33,382 nt of DNA, taken from the IMG/VR virus record IMGVR_UViG_3300029787_000186, positions 1 through 33,382 of that record; one strand, written 5' to 3'. The notes under the pieces are model-generated. The model had not been told where the DNA came from, made no database searches, and saw only the letters and a list, made by a program, of their open reading frames with translations. The translations under genes were made by a program, and so were the position numbers. Positions within the stretch are counted from its first letter, which is position 1. Each line of letters begins with the position of its first letter. Shown here piece by piece: positions 20,996 through 29,207 of this stretch. Source of the stretch: a virus.

Positions 20996-21865
20996 TTAAG
21001 AAACGTCAGTTAACATATATACACCAAAAGAGTCTTGCACTTCAATCACACCGCACTTGAGTGATACTACATACTCAGTGTGCTGATATGACGCGTCGCG
21101 CTCAGTCTCAACATTGATTAAACCGGCAGATGATATTCCAAGTCCAAGAGCATTCTTGGAGAACATACCCGCAGGACAATCATTGTTGCCGTCTTCGGTG
21201 ACTTCTTGACTAAAGTAAATATCTACTCCGGCCAACTTTCCAACGTATCCATTTGCAAGCATTTCACCAGAAACTGGATTATCTGCAAACGTACCACTTG
21301 AAGTAGCAATAAGTAGTCCTTGAATACCTTTTGCACCCCAAATTTGTTTGCTATTTCCGACGTAGCTAAATGGCATTGGCGCTCCTGCTGCATGAAGCTG
21401 ACGAGCAGCATCAAAGAACATATCAAGCGTAAGTGCGTTACCCGCTGAACCAGAAGTTTGAGAAAAACCACTGAAAAGATCTGTTAAAAGATCATCCACC
21501 TTCAAAGCTGCAGCGTGACCAAGATTGTCGGCAATATTGCCACTTAGGTCATATGGTGCTGCAAGCATTGCTAAATCGGTAATGTCAGAACGTACAACGT
21601 AGTTAGCGATTATACATTCGTGCGCACCGGTTGCAACGGCAATAGATGATCTTTCTGATCCTTCAGAAAGCGAGGTTACATCCGAAGATGCTTTAGCGGT
21701 CATGTCTACAAAAGTAACAGATGCAGCGCCTTGCGGAGCGATTGCACTGTTAACAAGAGGAGCCATGACATTGGTTTTAGTGAATGCCATTATGACATCT
21801 GGGAGAATTTGATCTGACGCGGTTACTTGATAATTGGCGAAAGATGATTTTTGTGTTACGGCCAT
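20996..21865 (-). CDS. Major capsid protein, 289 aa
   Basis: Follows scaffold and head genes. The sequence has the features of an HK97-fold capsid: N-terminal arm (MAVTQKSSFANYQVTASDQI), a segment near LPDVIMAFTKTNVMAPLVNS, then an E-loop-like region with ASVTFVDMTAKASSDVTSLSEG and RSDITDLAMLAAPYDLS. The A-domain-like part includes MFFDAARQLHAAGAPMPFSYVGNSKQIWG and the terminal strands ECxVSLKCGVIEVQDSFG. The length is typical for small capsids with a separate scaffold. Gene order is the strongest support; I do not assign a specific capsid subfamily. Confidence 0.86.
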   Translation of the reverse strand: MAVTQKSSFANYQVTASDQILPDVIMAFTKTNVMAPLVNSAIAPQGAASVTFVDMTAKASSDVTSLSEGSERSSIAVATGAHECIIANYVVRSDITDLAMLAAPYDLSGNIADNLGHAAALKVDDLLTDLFSGFSQTSGSAGNALTLDMFFDAARQLHAAGAPMPFSYVGNSKQIWGAKGIQGLLIATSSGTFADNPVSGEMLANGYVGKLAGVDIYFSQEVTEDGNNDCPAGMFSKNALGLGISSAGLINVETERDASYQHTEYVVSLKCGVIEVQDSFGVYMLTDVS

Positions 21866-21867
21866 GT

Positions 21868-22179
21868 TTATTCCTTATATGGTTTTTTTAAAGTTCCAGG
21901 ACCAAAGCCAGAGAAAACACCAAGTGAACTCGGTTTTTTCCCACGCGCGATACGCTCTACGTTTTCTTGCGTTTGGTCAACAAAGTCAACGGCACTGATA
22001 GACTTACCATCTCGCGTCGCAATTGGATAACCTTCCTTGTCAGTAGTCATCTTCAAGCGATCACTTGGATCGTGGTCTACACCAAAGACTTTGTCTTTTT
22101 TACCGTTAACTGTCGCCACGATTTGGACTAAATATGTTACCGAACTTTCCAAATGTGTTTGTCTTTTTAGACTTCTCAT
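21868..22179 (-). CDS. Hypothetical head-region protein, up to 103 aa
   Basis: A basic protein between scaffold and capsid genes, with the central text VNGKKDKVFGVDHDPSDRLK, then DKEGYPIATRDGKSISAVDF and a Gly/Pro end (GVFSGFGPGTLKKPYKE). The ATG at 22179 overlaps the scaffold gene by 74 bases; a GTG at 22119 would shorten the overlap to 14. A weak AAAGG lies close to the ATG, so the start remains open. Possibly a capsid accessory protein. Not recognised. Confidence 0.6.
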   Translation of the reverse strand: MRSLKRQTHLESSVTYLVQIVATVNGKKDKVFGVDHDPSDRLKMTTDKEGYPIATRDGKSISAVDFVDQTQENVERIARGKKPSSLGVFSGFGPGTLKKPYKE

Positions 22180-22687
22180 AACCTTTCGGATCGTTCAGCA
22201 CAAATTCTAGCGCAGAGCTATAACCGCCATTTGAACTAGGCGATGAATTATCTACGGCTACCTTGGAACTATTATTAAATAATTTATCGCGAACTACTTT
22301 TAATTTTGGAAGTGATAAATCACTAAAAGTAACACGATCTTCTTCATCAAAGTCCTTTAAAAGCTCGGCACGCATAGCGTCCTCTTGCTCTTTCGCAGAA
22401 ACTACAATTGGCTCAAGTTCTGCAATTTTAGCACCACGCTCTTCAGCGAGTTGCTGCCATTGATTTTGCTCTTCCATTTGCTTTTGCCTGCTATGATCAA
22501 CCTGCTTTTGCAGTTTGACAAGTTCGGCTTCTGCTTTTTGACTTCTCTGGCGATATTTCTTGCTTTCAGCAATCAGTTCTCCAACATCGCCTTGTGTTGG
22601 CTGATCCTGGCTATCAGTGGCCATCTCTTGAGCTTTTTGAGGTTGCTCTTCCTGTGGTGCGTCCTGCACCTTGTTTTGTTCATCCAT
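22106..22687 (-). CDS. Head scaffolding protein, 193 aa
   Basis: Acidic and glutamine-rich at the N-terminus (DEQNKVQDAPQEEQPQKAQE), with a long central helical region (AESKKYRQRSQKAEAELVKLQKQVDH, then EEQNQWQQLAEERGAKIAELE) predicted to be a coiled coil, and a basic, Ser/Asn-rich C-terminus. This is the pattern of phage scaffolding proteins. It lies directly upstream of the head accessory and capsid genes. The scaffold is expected to be removed on maturation; no protease gene is visible, so it may leave intact or be cut by an unrecognised protein. Confidence 0.85.
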   Translation of the reverse strand: MDEQNKVQDAPQEEQPQKAQEMATDSQDQPTQGDVGELIAESKKYRQRSQKAEAELVKLQKQVDHSRQKQMEEQNQWQQLAEERGAKIAELEPIVVSAKEQEDAMRAELLKDFDEEDRVTFSDLSLPKLKVVRDKLFNNSSKVAVDNSSPSSNGGYSSALEFVLNDPKGYEKSKKTNTFGKFGNIFSPNRGDS

Positions 22688-22701
22688 GAACTGTCTCCTT
22701 T

Positions 22702-23211
22702 CTACACTCTGTAGACAACGGTTCGTTTTTTCAAATGTTTTTGCAAGTTTTTAGCAACTTGCGAAGCAAAAATGTGACCGACTGCTTCTTCAACATCCGG
22801 TCCTAGTTTATTACTAGAAGCGATGACACGTTTTGTTTTCTTGCCGTGTACCATGCTTTTAGAACGTGCATCATCTGCCATACCTCTATCCCGCGCAATG
22901 CGAGTATTTACAAAGCCATAAATCCACGTTAATTCACCGCGTATAAATTCAGCGTGTTGTAAAATAAAATGTTTAAACAGTTTGCCAGTTAATTTGAGAT
23001 TAACTGGATGTGTTTGTTTGCTAATCTGACCTTGTTTTTTAAATGCATTTGCGCTTTTTTGCTCTCTATATACTTTGCTATACTTAGTAAACGGCTTGCC
23101 ATTTGCGTCAATGCCTTTATCAATTTGCTTTAGATGAGTTTTGACTAAAATCTTACCATACTGTTTTAGATCAGATTTTGGAAAATCAATTATTTTTTTA
23201 AAATCAAACAT
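22702..23211 (-). CDS. HK97-gp10/virion-morphogenesis-like neck protein, 169 aa
   Basis: The pattern KQIDKGIDANGKPFTKYSKVYRE, then HPVNLKLTGKLFKHF and a later IYGFVNTRIARDRGMADDA, is that of the virion morphogenesis/gp10-like family that helps join head and tail. Here it sits between the MuF-like and scaffold genes rather than next to the tail completion gene. It may be a head-joining protein or a morphogenesis factor. The basic ends (KKTKRV and KKRTVVYRV) are consistent with DNA or portal contact. Confidence 0.7.
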   Translation of the reverse strand: MFDFKKIIDFPKSDLKQYGKILVKTHLKQIDKGIDANGKPFTKYSKVYREQKSANAFKKQGQISKQTHPVNLKLTGKLFKHFILQHAEFIRGELTWIYGFVNTRIARDRGMADDARSKSMVHGKKTKRVIASSNKLGPDVEEAVGHIFASQVAKNLQKHLKKRTVVYRV

Positions 23212-23875
23212 CAGTAGGCAACCATAAATGTCTGCAATTCACACCGCCACGCGCTGAAAAACCATCGCTCTTGATCACTTTTATCTCATTCTTAGTGAGT
23301 GGCTGACTATCTAAATATTCACGGCATACTGGACGATTTTTTTTATCTCTGGGACCAGAATAATTATACTTTGTGTCATCTGGTAAGTCTGCTGCCATCG
23401 TTGCAATGACACTTTGCTGATAGTTTGCGAGCTGAGTGCCAATGACATTATCTATTCTTGGCACTTGAGTGCGTAAATTTGCTTTAATTAAATCTTCCAT
23501 TTCAAATCTATCTAAACGATTTGCAATTCCTTGTGCCATTGATGCACGCATACTACTTGCCACAGTTCTTGAAAGTCCTTCTATGTTTGAGCGTTGTATA
23601 TTCTGGAGAGCCACGAGTTGTGTTTCTGTTGCAACCCCAAAAAACGGCAAATCAGCAAGAAGAGTTTCTGTTGTAGCCATGTAGGAGTTGATTCCGGCAG
23701 AGATGCCCAACTCTTCAACAAAATAGGACGTAAAGTCAATCGCAGCGATAATAAGTAGTATCTCTTCCACTGATAAACCATCATCTTCTAACTCCTTTGT
23801 ATCTGATACAAATTGCGTAGTTGCATTATCCAGGCTACTTTGATAAGCATTGATGGCATCATCAATTTGTGCCAT
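23204..23875 (-). CDS. Mu F-like minor head protein, 223 aa
   Basis: The N-terminal 160 residues are helical; the C-terminus contains the MuF/SPP1 gp7-like signature: YNYSGPRDKKNRPVCREYL, then a DGFSARGGVNCRHLW ending with two conserved Cys-containing patches. It overlaps the portal gene, its usual partner. Members are minor capsid proteins present in few copies and needed for infectivity. Length is on the short side for the family, without an extra C-terminal toxin-like domain. Confidence 0.85.
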   Translation of the reverse strand: MAQIDDAINAYQSSLDNATTQFVSDTKELEDDGLSVEEILLIIAAIDFTSYFVEELGISAGINSYMATTETLLADLPFFGVATETQLVALQNIQRSNIEGLSRTVASSMRASMAQGIANRLDRFEMEDLIKANLRTQVPRIDNVIGTQLANYQQSVIATMAADLPDDTKYNYSGPRDKKNRPVCREYLDSQPLTKNEIKVIKSDGFSARGGVNCRHLWLPTDV

Positions 23876-25217
23876 TAGCTAAAATATTTAATAGTTTGTT
23901 TTTCGGCTTATCTTGTTCTGCATTTTCTGCTTGCAGATTAGCAAATTTTTGTTTGTCTTCTTCACTGGCATCGGGATTATTATAATCAAACCAGTCTTGT
24001 GGTGTTGCAAGATTGCGTGAAAAGCGCCAATCCCATAACATAACTTCACTTTCTGGTGTTAGTGCGTAGTTTGGCTCTAAGAAATCAACACTGTAGTCTT
24101 CACCAAGATCAGTTCTAGCTTCTACTTGTATAATTTTACGATCAATCTCATATCTGCGATGTTCCCAAGGTCGCCAGGTATCTTCAGTCATTGCAGCACG
24201 CTCGTCAATGTTTTCCATTTCAATGATTGCAAGACTAGCAGCACTAGGTGCATTTCCAGAATCATTGCGAGCATACTTTGCTCTAATATGGTTGTTATTT
24301 AGTGTAGACTCTACTAAGAATCTTGTGCCTTCTATAATCTCGCTTAGTGAACCACCACTATTTGTAACACCGAAATTTGCACCATCTGGAAGATATAAGA
24401 TTTTATCAGTGCCGATAGTGATGCGACTTGCGTCATCAACTCCAGAAACAAACTTAATACCCATAGCACCGTACTTAATCGCGATACTTAACTCAAGTAA
24501 GGCCACGTTGACGGCTAAATCTGTTTGCGCAATATCTAACGCATTACCAACGTAAAAATCTCGTATTGGCGGGTATCTATGAACGAAAGTAAACGGCAAA
24601 ATATCGTATGGATTTAAATTGGATTCATTGGCTTGTATCATTCTGCCATTTTCATCTAATAAATAATGCTGACCTGGTTGACCATCTCTCGCTTCAGTCC
24701 AAACGGCATGAACTGGATCTTGTATGCGCGCATTTGCATGGTATTCTACTGGATAGCAGATACCGATTGGTTTATTTGCAGGATCACCCGCTAGAAAGAT
24801 AGGCTCAAAGTGCGAAATAATCTCATATTCAATCTTTTGCGTAAGCTCGTTCCACTTACTGCGAAATGCCATAGTGCCTAATAAAAAAGTTAAACGCTCA
24901 AGTAGTCTTCTCTGCGCGTTAAGTGAATACATATCGACATAATTAGTGTAGTTCTCATTTACTCGGAGTCTAGGCGGTTTCTTGTACGTCATCGCTCTAA
25001 GTGAGCATACGCGTCTTGTCAGATTATTCACCGGAATCACTGCTTGACGTAAAGTTTCTGGTCCGAAATAATTACCTACATAATCTTCAATATTGATTCC
25101 TTCATAGAAATCCATCAGATAATCACGCTCTTTAGTTCTTTCGTCCTCTATGTAACGTAATTTTCTTTTAAGTGCGGATGTAACCGCTTCTTGTGACAAG
25201 TCCGGAATAGTCAGCAT
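23862..25217 (-). CDS. Portal protein, 451 aa
   Basis: The channel protein at one capsid vertex through which DNA is packaged and ejected. The typical arrangement is present: an N-terminal helical region, a strand-rich part (PPRLRVNENYTNYVDMYSL), the central FTFVHRYPPIRDFYVGNALD, then the stem/crown-like helices (DIAQTDLAVNVALLELSIAIKYG), and an acidic end (DNxDASEEDKQKFANLQAENAEQD). Position after the large terminase and before the MuF-like gene is diagnostic. Its start is preceded by a GC-poor spacer with no strong motif. Confidence 0.9.
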   Translation of the reverse strand: MLTIPDLSQEAVTSALKRKLRYIEDERTKERDYLMDFYEGINIEDYVGNYFGPETLRQAVIPVNNLTRRVCSLRAMTYKKPPRLRVNENYTNYVDMYSLNAQRRLLERLTFLLGTMAFRSKWNELTQKIEYEIISHFEPIFLAGDPANKPIGICYPVEYHANARIQDPVHAVWTEARDGQPGQHYLLDENGRMIQANESNLNPYDILPFTFVHRYPPIRDFYVGNALDIAQTDLAVNVALLELSIAIKYGAMGIKFVSGVDDASRITIGTDKILYLPDGANFGVTNSGGSLSEIIEGTRFLVESTLNNNHIRAKYARNDSGNAPSAASLAIIEMENIDERAAMTEDTWRPWEHRRYEIDRKIIQVEARTDLGEDYSVDFLEPNYALTPESEVMLWDWRFSRNLATPQDWFDYNNPDASEEDKQKFANLQAENAEQDKPKNKLLNILANGTN

Positions 25218-25238
25218 TCTACATAATGGTTAAATAGT

Positions 25239-26567
25239 TTACACATAGTCAATTACTCCCGCCATCCTGGAGCGCATTGGAAAGAGATTTACCAAGGCAA
25301 AACGCAAAGCATCGTTTGCGTGATCAAAGCGTCCATCTTTCAGTGGCATCTCTTTTAACTGCTGCTCATTTCTATGCTCTGGATAGCGATAATTTTCATA
25401 TGCCTGGATACTTTCTACGCATTTAGGTGACACAAATAGGTGCGGATCACCATTTGCATCTTCAAACCAACGTCTAACGTGGCCTACACCCGCTACGACA
25501 TTGCGCGTGGTAGCGTCCTTCTTATATTTAAGAATCATAGATTGCTGCTTAAAGACAAAAATATCACTCACACCGCTTTGAAGTGACACACCCGCACCTG
25601 CAGGATCGCAGAACATACCGTGAAAGTTGTAGCCTAAAGATTTGATTTTACGCGCAAAATCTTCAGTCTTTGTATTTTTCATCGCTACTTCGTCAATTTG
25701 ATAAATATCTGCCATGCCGGATGTGTTGTGTTTGACCTGGAATACTGAACAGTGTGCTGCTCGGTAGCCGAAATCAATACCCGCGTATGTGGGTAGAGAC
25801 GGATCGAATCTGAGGTCGTTTTTGATGTTTTGAAACCTATCAAACGGGTAAACGCGACCTGCAAAGCTGACAAACTCCGCAAGAATTTCCTGGCGCACCG
25901 TTTCATCAGTGAGTGTTTTTCTAAGTTCATCTAAGTCATCCTTAAAAAATGGTGAAAGTGTGGATGGAAACTGCCATGATTCCCACTCTGGGTATTTCTC
26001 ATCTTGTCCTCTATCGTATAATCTTGAAAAGTAGTTAAATCCACGCGGTGTAGAGCAAAATAGCGCCCATCCACCACGATCTGACAGTGTAGGTCTGAGA
26101 TACATCTCATAAGTATTTTTTGGTATTAAGGCCATCTCATCAATGACCAGATAATCAACTCCATCGCCTATGAGTGAGTCTGGTGCGTCTGCACTTTTGA
26201 CGGCTAGTTCACTGTTCAAACCTGCCATCTTCATGTAATACAAGTCTCCACTAATCTCTTTCTTGCTTTCTATGGGTAGCTTGAGATCAGTCATTATAAT
26301 GCGCTTGACTTCGCGTGCTATTTTCTGCGCTAAGTTGTAGTTTGGTCCCACGATCCAACCTCTAGTATTAGGTGTGAGTAACCAAGGTATGATTTCATAA
26401 GCTGCCATGTAGCTTTTACCGCTACGTCTACCCATGCAGACAACTCTGAAACGCTTTTCGTCTTTGGTGAGTGGTCCTACGCTATGAATGGCCCACTGTT
26501 GTGGCGTTGGGTTGTACCCCAAGATCTTCCAGAGCTTTCTCCGGTTCACTATCTGCTTTACCTTCAA
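25239..26567 (-). CDS. terL: Terminase large subunit (packaging ATPase/nuclease), 442 aa
   Basis: Cuts and pumps DNA into the prohead. Walker A GRRSGKS is at 46-52; Walker B (YLVIDE) ends at D143-E144; CSTPRG (171-176) is a coupling motif. The RNase H-like nuclease has D265 in AGIDFGY, D321 in FCDPAG and acidic residues in RFDHANDALRFA (413-424). All key residues are present. The ATG at 26567 lies 86 bases inside the small terminase gene, and the next in-frame family-like text begins YNPTPQQWAIHS. The next gene is the portal. Confidence 0.96.
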   Translation of the reverse strand: MKVKQIVNRRKLWKILGYNPTPQQWAIHSVGPLTKDEKRFRVVCMGRRSGKSYMAAYEIIPWLLTPNTRGWIVGPNYNLAQKIAREVKRIIMTDLKLPIESKKEISGDLYYMKMAGLNSELAVKSADAPDSLIGDGVDYLVIDEMALIPKNTYEMYLRPTLSDRGGWALFCSTPRGFNYFSRLYDRGQDEKYPEWESWQFPSTLSPFFKDDLDELRKTLTDETVRQEILAEFVSFAGRVYPFDRFQNIKNDLRFDPSLPTYAGIDFGYRAAHCSVFQVKHNTSGMADIYQIDEVAMKNTKTEDFARKIKSLGYNFHGMFCDPAGAGVSLQSGVSDIFVFKQQSMILKYKKDATTRNVVAGVGHVRRWFEDANGDPHLFVSPKCVESIQAYENYRYPEHRNEQQLKEMPLKDGRFDHANDALRFALVNLFPMRSRMAGVIDYV

Positions 26568-26874
26568 ATCCTGCTTCTTTTAAAACGTTCTCCAGGTTGC
26601 CGACTAAGTCTAGCTGATTCTTGTCAGTTTGACCTAAGTAATTTTTACCAAGAAAGATAAGCAGTGCATTGGATCCCATCTCCAATGCGTTCTTCCATTG
26701 TGCTTTGCGTAGGTTGAGAAGCATCTCAGATTTACCCGCTTCGTACTCTTTGGTATAGCGCTTGCGGATCGTGGATTCATCTACCTGGAAGTATTTGCCT
26801 ATTTCTACATGAGTGCAGCCGAAACTGGCGAGCATTCGTACTTTCTTTGGATCTATTAATTTTGGTTTAGCCAT
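26482..26874 (-). CDS. terS: Terminase small subunit, 130 aa
   Basis: DNA-recognition part of the packaging motor. The N-terminal HTH (VRMLASFGCTHVEIGKYFQVDESTIRKRY, about 12-40) is typical of phage TerS proteins of the homeodomain-like type, followed by a helical oligomerisation part (AQWKNALEMGSNALLIFLGKNYLGQTDKNQL) with the common LKxYLGQxDK motif, and an acidic C-terminal tail. It immediately precedes and overlaps terL. Packaging site sequences cannot be placed from this alone. Confidence 0.88.
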   Translation of the reverse strand: MAKPKLIDPKKVRMLASFGCTHVEIGKYFQVDESTIRKRYTKEYEAGKSEMLLNLRKAQWKNALEMGSNALLIFLGKNYLGQTDKNQLDLVGNLENVLKEAGFEGKADSEPEKALEDLGVQPNATTVGHS

Positions 26875-27192
26875 CTATATAAAGTCAGTTAGTTGACAAC
26901 ACTTGTTTAGTGCGCGTCGCCAGTAAGTTTTAGCGCTTGATGCGCTGATGTCCAGTTTGGTAGCTATGGATGGGAATGTGTGTTGGTTTGTGCGCATTTT
27001 AAATACAATTCTTTCGCGTTCTGACAACTGGTCATAAATGTGATGTGCGGAGAGCTGAAGCCATCGCATCTCGGTTGGAATTAAGCCGCTTTGGAAGATT
27101 GCCAGTTTCTCTTTGAACTCTGTGGACTGGTCTATTGCGTCTTCCAACAAGTCGGCATCCGCATCACTTAAGTTATGCCAAGCAGTTGTCAT
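26875..27192 (-). CDS. Sigma-region-4-like HTH protein, possible late-gene regulator, 105 aa
   Basis: The C-terminal half is a LuxR/sigma-region-4-type HTH: LSERERIVFKMRTNQHTFPS, then IATKLDISASSAKTYWRRAL (about 56-95). It is the first gene of the late operon, where RinA/ArpU-type or Q-like regulators often lie. I chose the ATG at 27190-27192; the frame is open back to 27264. Directly before that ATG is TGTCGCAT, the complement of a motif found at the lysogeny switch, and a -10-like TATATT lies nine bases upstream, so the message may be leaderless. The role is inferred from the HTH and position. Confidence 0.75.
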   Translation of the reverse strand: MTTAWHNLSDADADLLEDAIDQSTEFKEKLAIFQSGLIPTEMRWLQLSAHHIYDQLSERERIVFKMRTNQHTFPSIATKLDISASSAKTYWRRALNKCCQLTDFI

Positions 27193-27509
27193 ATGCGACA
27201 GAATATACACAATTGTTAGTGTTCGCAAAATGGTAAAATTTTTCTGAGACGCACTACCTACCAAGCCGAAATGCTGCCTTGGTGTACCCGGATTCCTGGA
27301 AGTTGTGGTTCTTTATTCCACGGCCTACCGTCGAGCAATTTCGGATATGTCACCACAATGTCAACACATCGCGATGATGTCCGCATATTACTTTTTTGAT
27401 TCATCACACACTAACAAGCTATTCATTAGGTGTTCGCTTTTTGTTGTATATGCGACACTTTATTCGTACTTTTAGACAGTAAACAATTAACATATATAAA
27501 GGATAGACA
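27193..27509. promoter_or_regulatory. Divergent intergenic region feeding the late operon and the small rightward genes
   Basis: A 317-base region between opposed genes. It contains ATGCGACA at 27193-27200 and 27450-27457. A leftward promoter candidate has TATATT nine bases before the ATG at 27192 and a weak TTGCGA about 15 bases upstream of it. An imperfect inverted repeat pairs CCGAAATGCT (27266-27275) with AGCAATTTCGG (27334-27344), with a smaller GTGG/CCAC hairpin (27305-27308, 27318-27321) inside. The palindrome CATCGCGATG is at 27367-27376. The rightward RBS is AAAGGATAGACA before the ATG at 27510. No gene is seen. Confidence 0.6.
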
Positions 27510-27689
27510 ATGTATATAGTAATTCACCAATACCACAATGAGAGACTCGCACAACGCGGGTTAAATCCATTTGTAACAGAAGTTTTTCATTTTAATAAAG
27601 TAAGTGATGCAATTAAAAAACATGATCACGTTTTAAATGACAATACTTATTCAGTACAAATATCAAAAGAAATTAAACTATATAAATAA
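27510..27689 (+). CDS. Hypothetical protein, 59 aa
   Basis: A short protein (MYIVIHQYHNERLAQRGLNP, then FVTEVFHFNKVSDAIKKHDH and a C-terminal strand/helix) preceded by the strong AAAGGATAGACA motif at the right distance from ATG, so translation is very likely. It is the first gene of a rightward small-gene cluster. No family recognised; it looks like a small soluble alpha/beta protein. Confidence 0.65.
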   Translation: MYIVIHQYHNERLAQRGLNPFVTEVFHFNKVSDAIKKHDHVLNDNTYSVQISKEIKLYK

Positions 27690-27714
27690 AAATAAAATAA
27701 AGGATAGACAATAC

Positions 27715-28419
27715 ATGAGACACACCACAAAACTAATAACAAGACCATACGCAAGCCCTAAAACAATCAAATCATTATTTTACGGCTTTGCTAATTTCAT
27801 AATGTATTTAGCACCCTGGAAAATAAGCGGGTTTAATAGTTGCTCCGCAGCTACTCCCGGCTGCATTGACTCGTGTTTATATAACGCGGGCCGCGGACGT
27901 TTTTCTAATGTACAACAAGCGCGAATAAATAGGACCCGGTTTTTTTATAGAGAGCGCGGCGCATTCCTGGACAAATTACACCATGAAATAAAACTAAATA
28001 TAAATTGGGCTATTAAGCGCGATTTAACACCGGTTTTTAGATTAAATGGTACATCTGATATTAGATTTGAATTATACGGTATTTTTGAAAAATACCCGGA
28101 TATTACATTTTATGATTATACTAAAATTATTAATCGTAAAAATTTACCTGATAACTATCATTTGACATTTAGCCGTGCGGAAAGTAACCAGGAAAACGTA
28201 TTAAAAGCTATTGAACGCGGTCTAAATGTAGCCGCCGTATTTAGTGGCGAATTACCAAAAACATATTTAGGCCGGGAAGTAATAAACGGTGATAAACATG
28301 ACCTACGTTTTTTAGACCCGGAAAATATAATAGTTGGTTTAACCGCAAAGGGACCGGCTAAAAAAGATCAAAGCGGCTTTGTAATTCATAACGCCGCCCA
28401 AATGCAATTAGCTGCATAA
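27715..28419 (+). CDS. GP88-like phage protein, 234 aa
   Basis: Resembles the GP88 family first noted in mycobacteriophages and common in environmental phages; the family has no assigned function to my knowledge. The diagnostic segment is SGFNSCSAATPGCIDSCLYN (about 43-62), with three Cys in C-x(6)-C-x(3)-C spacing, then AGRGRF and a block RINRTRFFYRERGAFLDKLH. A later RLNGTSDIRFE motif and TFYDYTK follow. The cysteines may bind metal. The ATG at 27715 has AAAGGATAGACAATAC upstream; the open frame extends to 27637 but overlaps the previous gene. A nuclease or modifying enzyme is possible but unproven. Confidence 0.78.
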   Translation: MRHTTKLITRPYASPKTIKSLFYGFANFIMYLAPWKISGFNSCSAATPGCIDSCLYNAGRGRFSNVQQARINRTRFFYRERGAFLDKLHHEIKLNINWAIKRDLTPVFRLNGTSDIRFELYGIFEKYPDITFYDYTKIINRKNLPDNYHLTFSRAESNQENVLKAIERGLNVAAVFSGELPKTYLGREVINGDKHDLRFLDPENIIVGLTAKGPAKKDQSGFVIHNAAQMQLAA

Positions 28420-28515
28420 ATGAACATAATAATAAAATATATCATCTATTTAATTGTAAGTATTATATTAGTATTTACTATTTTAGGTGATGAATTAAAA
28501 AATAAAAAAGGATAG
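28420..28515 (+). CDS. Tiny membrane peptide, 31 aa
   Basis: Encodes MNIIIKYIIYLIVSIILVFT followed by ILGDELKNKKG. It is one hydrophobic segment with a short charged tail. It begins directly after the GP88-like gene stop, and its own TAG stop lies inside the AAAGGATAGACAA RBS motif of the next gene, a tight coupling. It has no clear own Shine-Dalgarno, so it may depend on re-initiation. Function unknown. Confidence 0.5.
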   Translation: MNIIIKYIIYLIVSIILVFTILGDELKNKKG

Positions 28516-28523
28516 ACAATACT

Positions 28524-28688
28524 ATGAAATATGATAATCAATATATTACTGATATTGCTAAATGGATATATAACAACCACGATACACCAATTGAAGAAAT
28601 TATATATTTATTAAAAAAAGCATATAAAAACACCGACGAAATAAAAAAAGAATACGATACCGCTTTTAAATTCTTTAAATCTTCATAA
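28524..28688 (+). CDS. Hypothetical small helical protein, 54 aa
   Basis: Encodes MKYDNQYITDIAKWIYNNHD, then TPIEEIIYLLKKAYKNTDEI and a final helix. It is preceded by AAAGGATAGACAATACT at good spacing and followed by a terminator, so it is convincing as a gene. No family recognised. It probably is a small all-helical protein. Confidence 0.65.
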   Translation: MKYDNQYITDIAKWIYNNHDTPIEEIIYLLKKAYKNTDEIKKEYDTAFKFFKSS

Positions 28689-28710
28689 TAGACACACTTA
28701 ACACTAAACT

Positions 28711-28739
28711 AAAAAACCTGCTTATATAGCGGGTTTTTT
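28711..28739 (+). terminator. Intrinsic terminator
   Basis: AAAAAACCTGC pairs with GCGGGTTTTTT around the loop TTATATA, with one G-U pair in the stem, giving a GC stem flanked by an A-run and a T-run. It ends the rightward unit 27510-28688. Confidence 0.85.
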
Positions 28740-28776
28740 GGGTGCAAACACTAACTTAATAAAGGATAGACAACAC

Positions 28777-29142
28777 GTGAATAATAAAGAAATAGCAAAA
28801 AAAATTACATCTATGAGATTAAACACACCAAATAATCATAGTGTGATCTGTTTTGATTTGAAAATTTTTGACAAAGGTTACAAAGATCATACTTTGCATT
28901 TATATGCTGAAGGTGTTTACAATCATACGATCCGCAAAGAAAAAGCAAAAGGCTATAAAAGTTATCATATTAGTTTTTTTAATGTTGACGATGATAACGA
29001 GCATTATTTTACCGCATATGGTGATACCGCTTTAGACATTGCAAAAGAAATTAAAAGACAATTTCCATTTTTTAATAGAAAACTTGTTAAAGGATCATGG
29101 AAAAGATATTTTGGTGATATAATGATTATTACACCGCACTAA
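28777..29142 (+). CDS. Hypothetical protein, 121 aa
   Basis: Starts with GTG (28777-28779), which has AAAGGATAGACAACAC upstream; the open frame continues to 28738 but that part lies in the terminator. The protein is basic with a strand-rich middle (NHSVICFDLKIFDKGYKDHTLHLYAEGVYNH) and a helical C-terminus (ALDIAKEIKRQFPFFN). It is bracketed by two similar terminators, so it is its own transcription unit, and a promoter should lie between 28690 and 28777. Not recognised. Confidence 0.65.
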   Translation: MNNKEIAKKITSMRLNTPNNHSVICFDLKIFDKGYKDHTLHLYAEGVYNHTIRKEKAKGYKSYHISFFNVDDDNEHYFTAYGDTALDIAKEIKRQFPFFNRKLVKGSWKRYFGDIMIITPH

Positions 29143-29160
29143 CTAACATAACACCACACT

Positions 29161-29191
29161 AAAAACCCGCTCATATAGCGGGTTTTTTTTT
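29161..29191 (+). terminator. Intrinsic terminator
   Basis: AAAAACCCGCT and AGCGGGTTTTTTTT form a nine-bp or longer GC-rich stem with the loop CATAT, followed by a run of T. It ends the rightward gene at 29142. Its arms closely resemble those of the terminator at 28711-28739. Confidence 0.9.
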
Positions 29192-29207
29192 GCCTAATAA
29201 CCACCAC

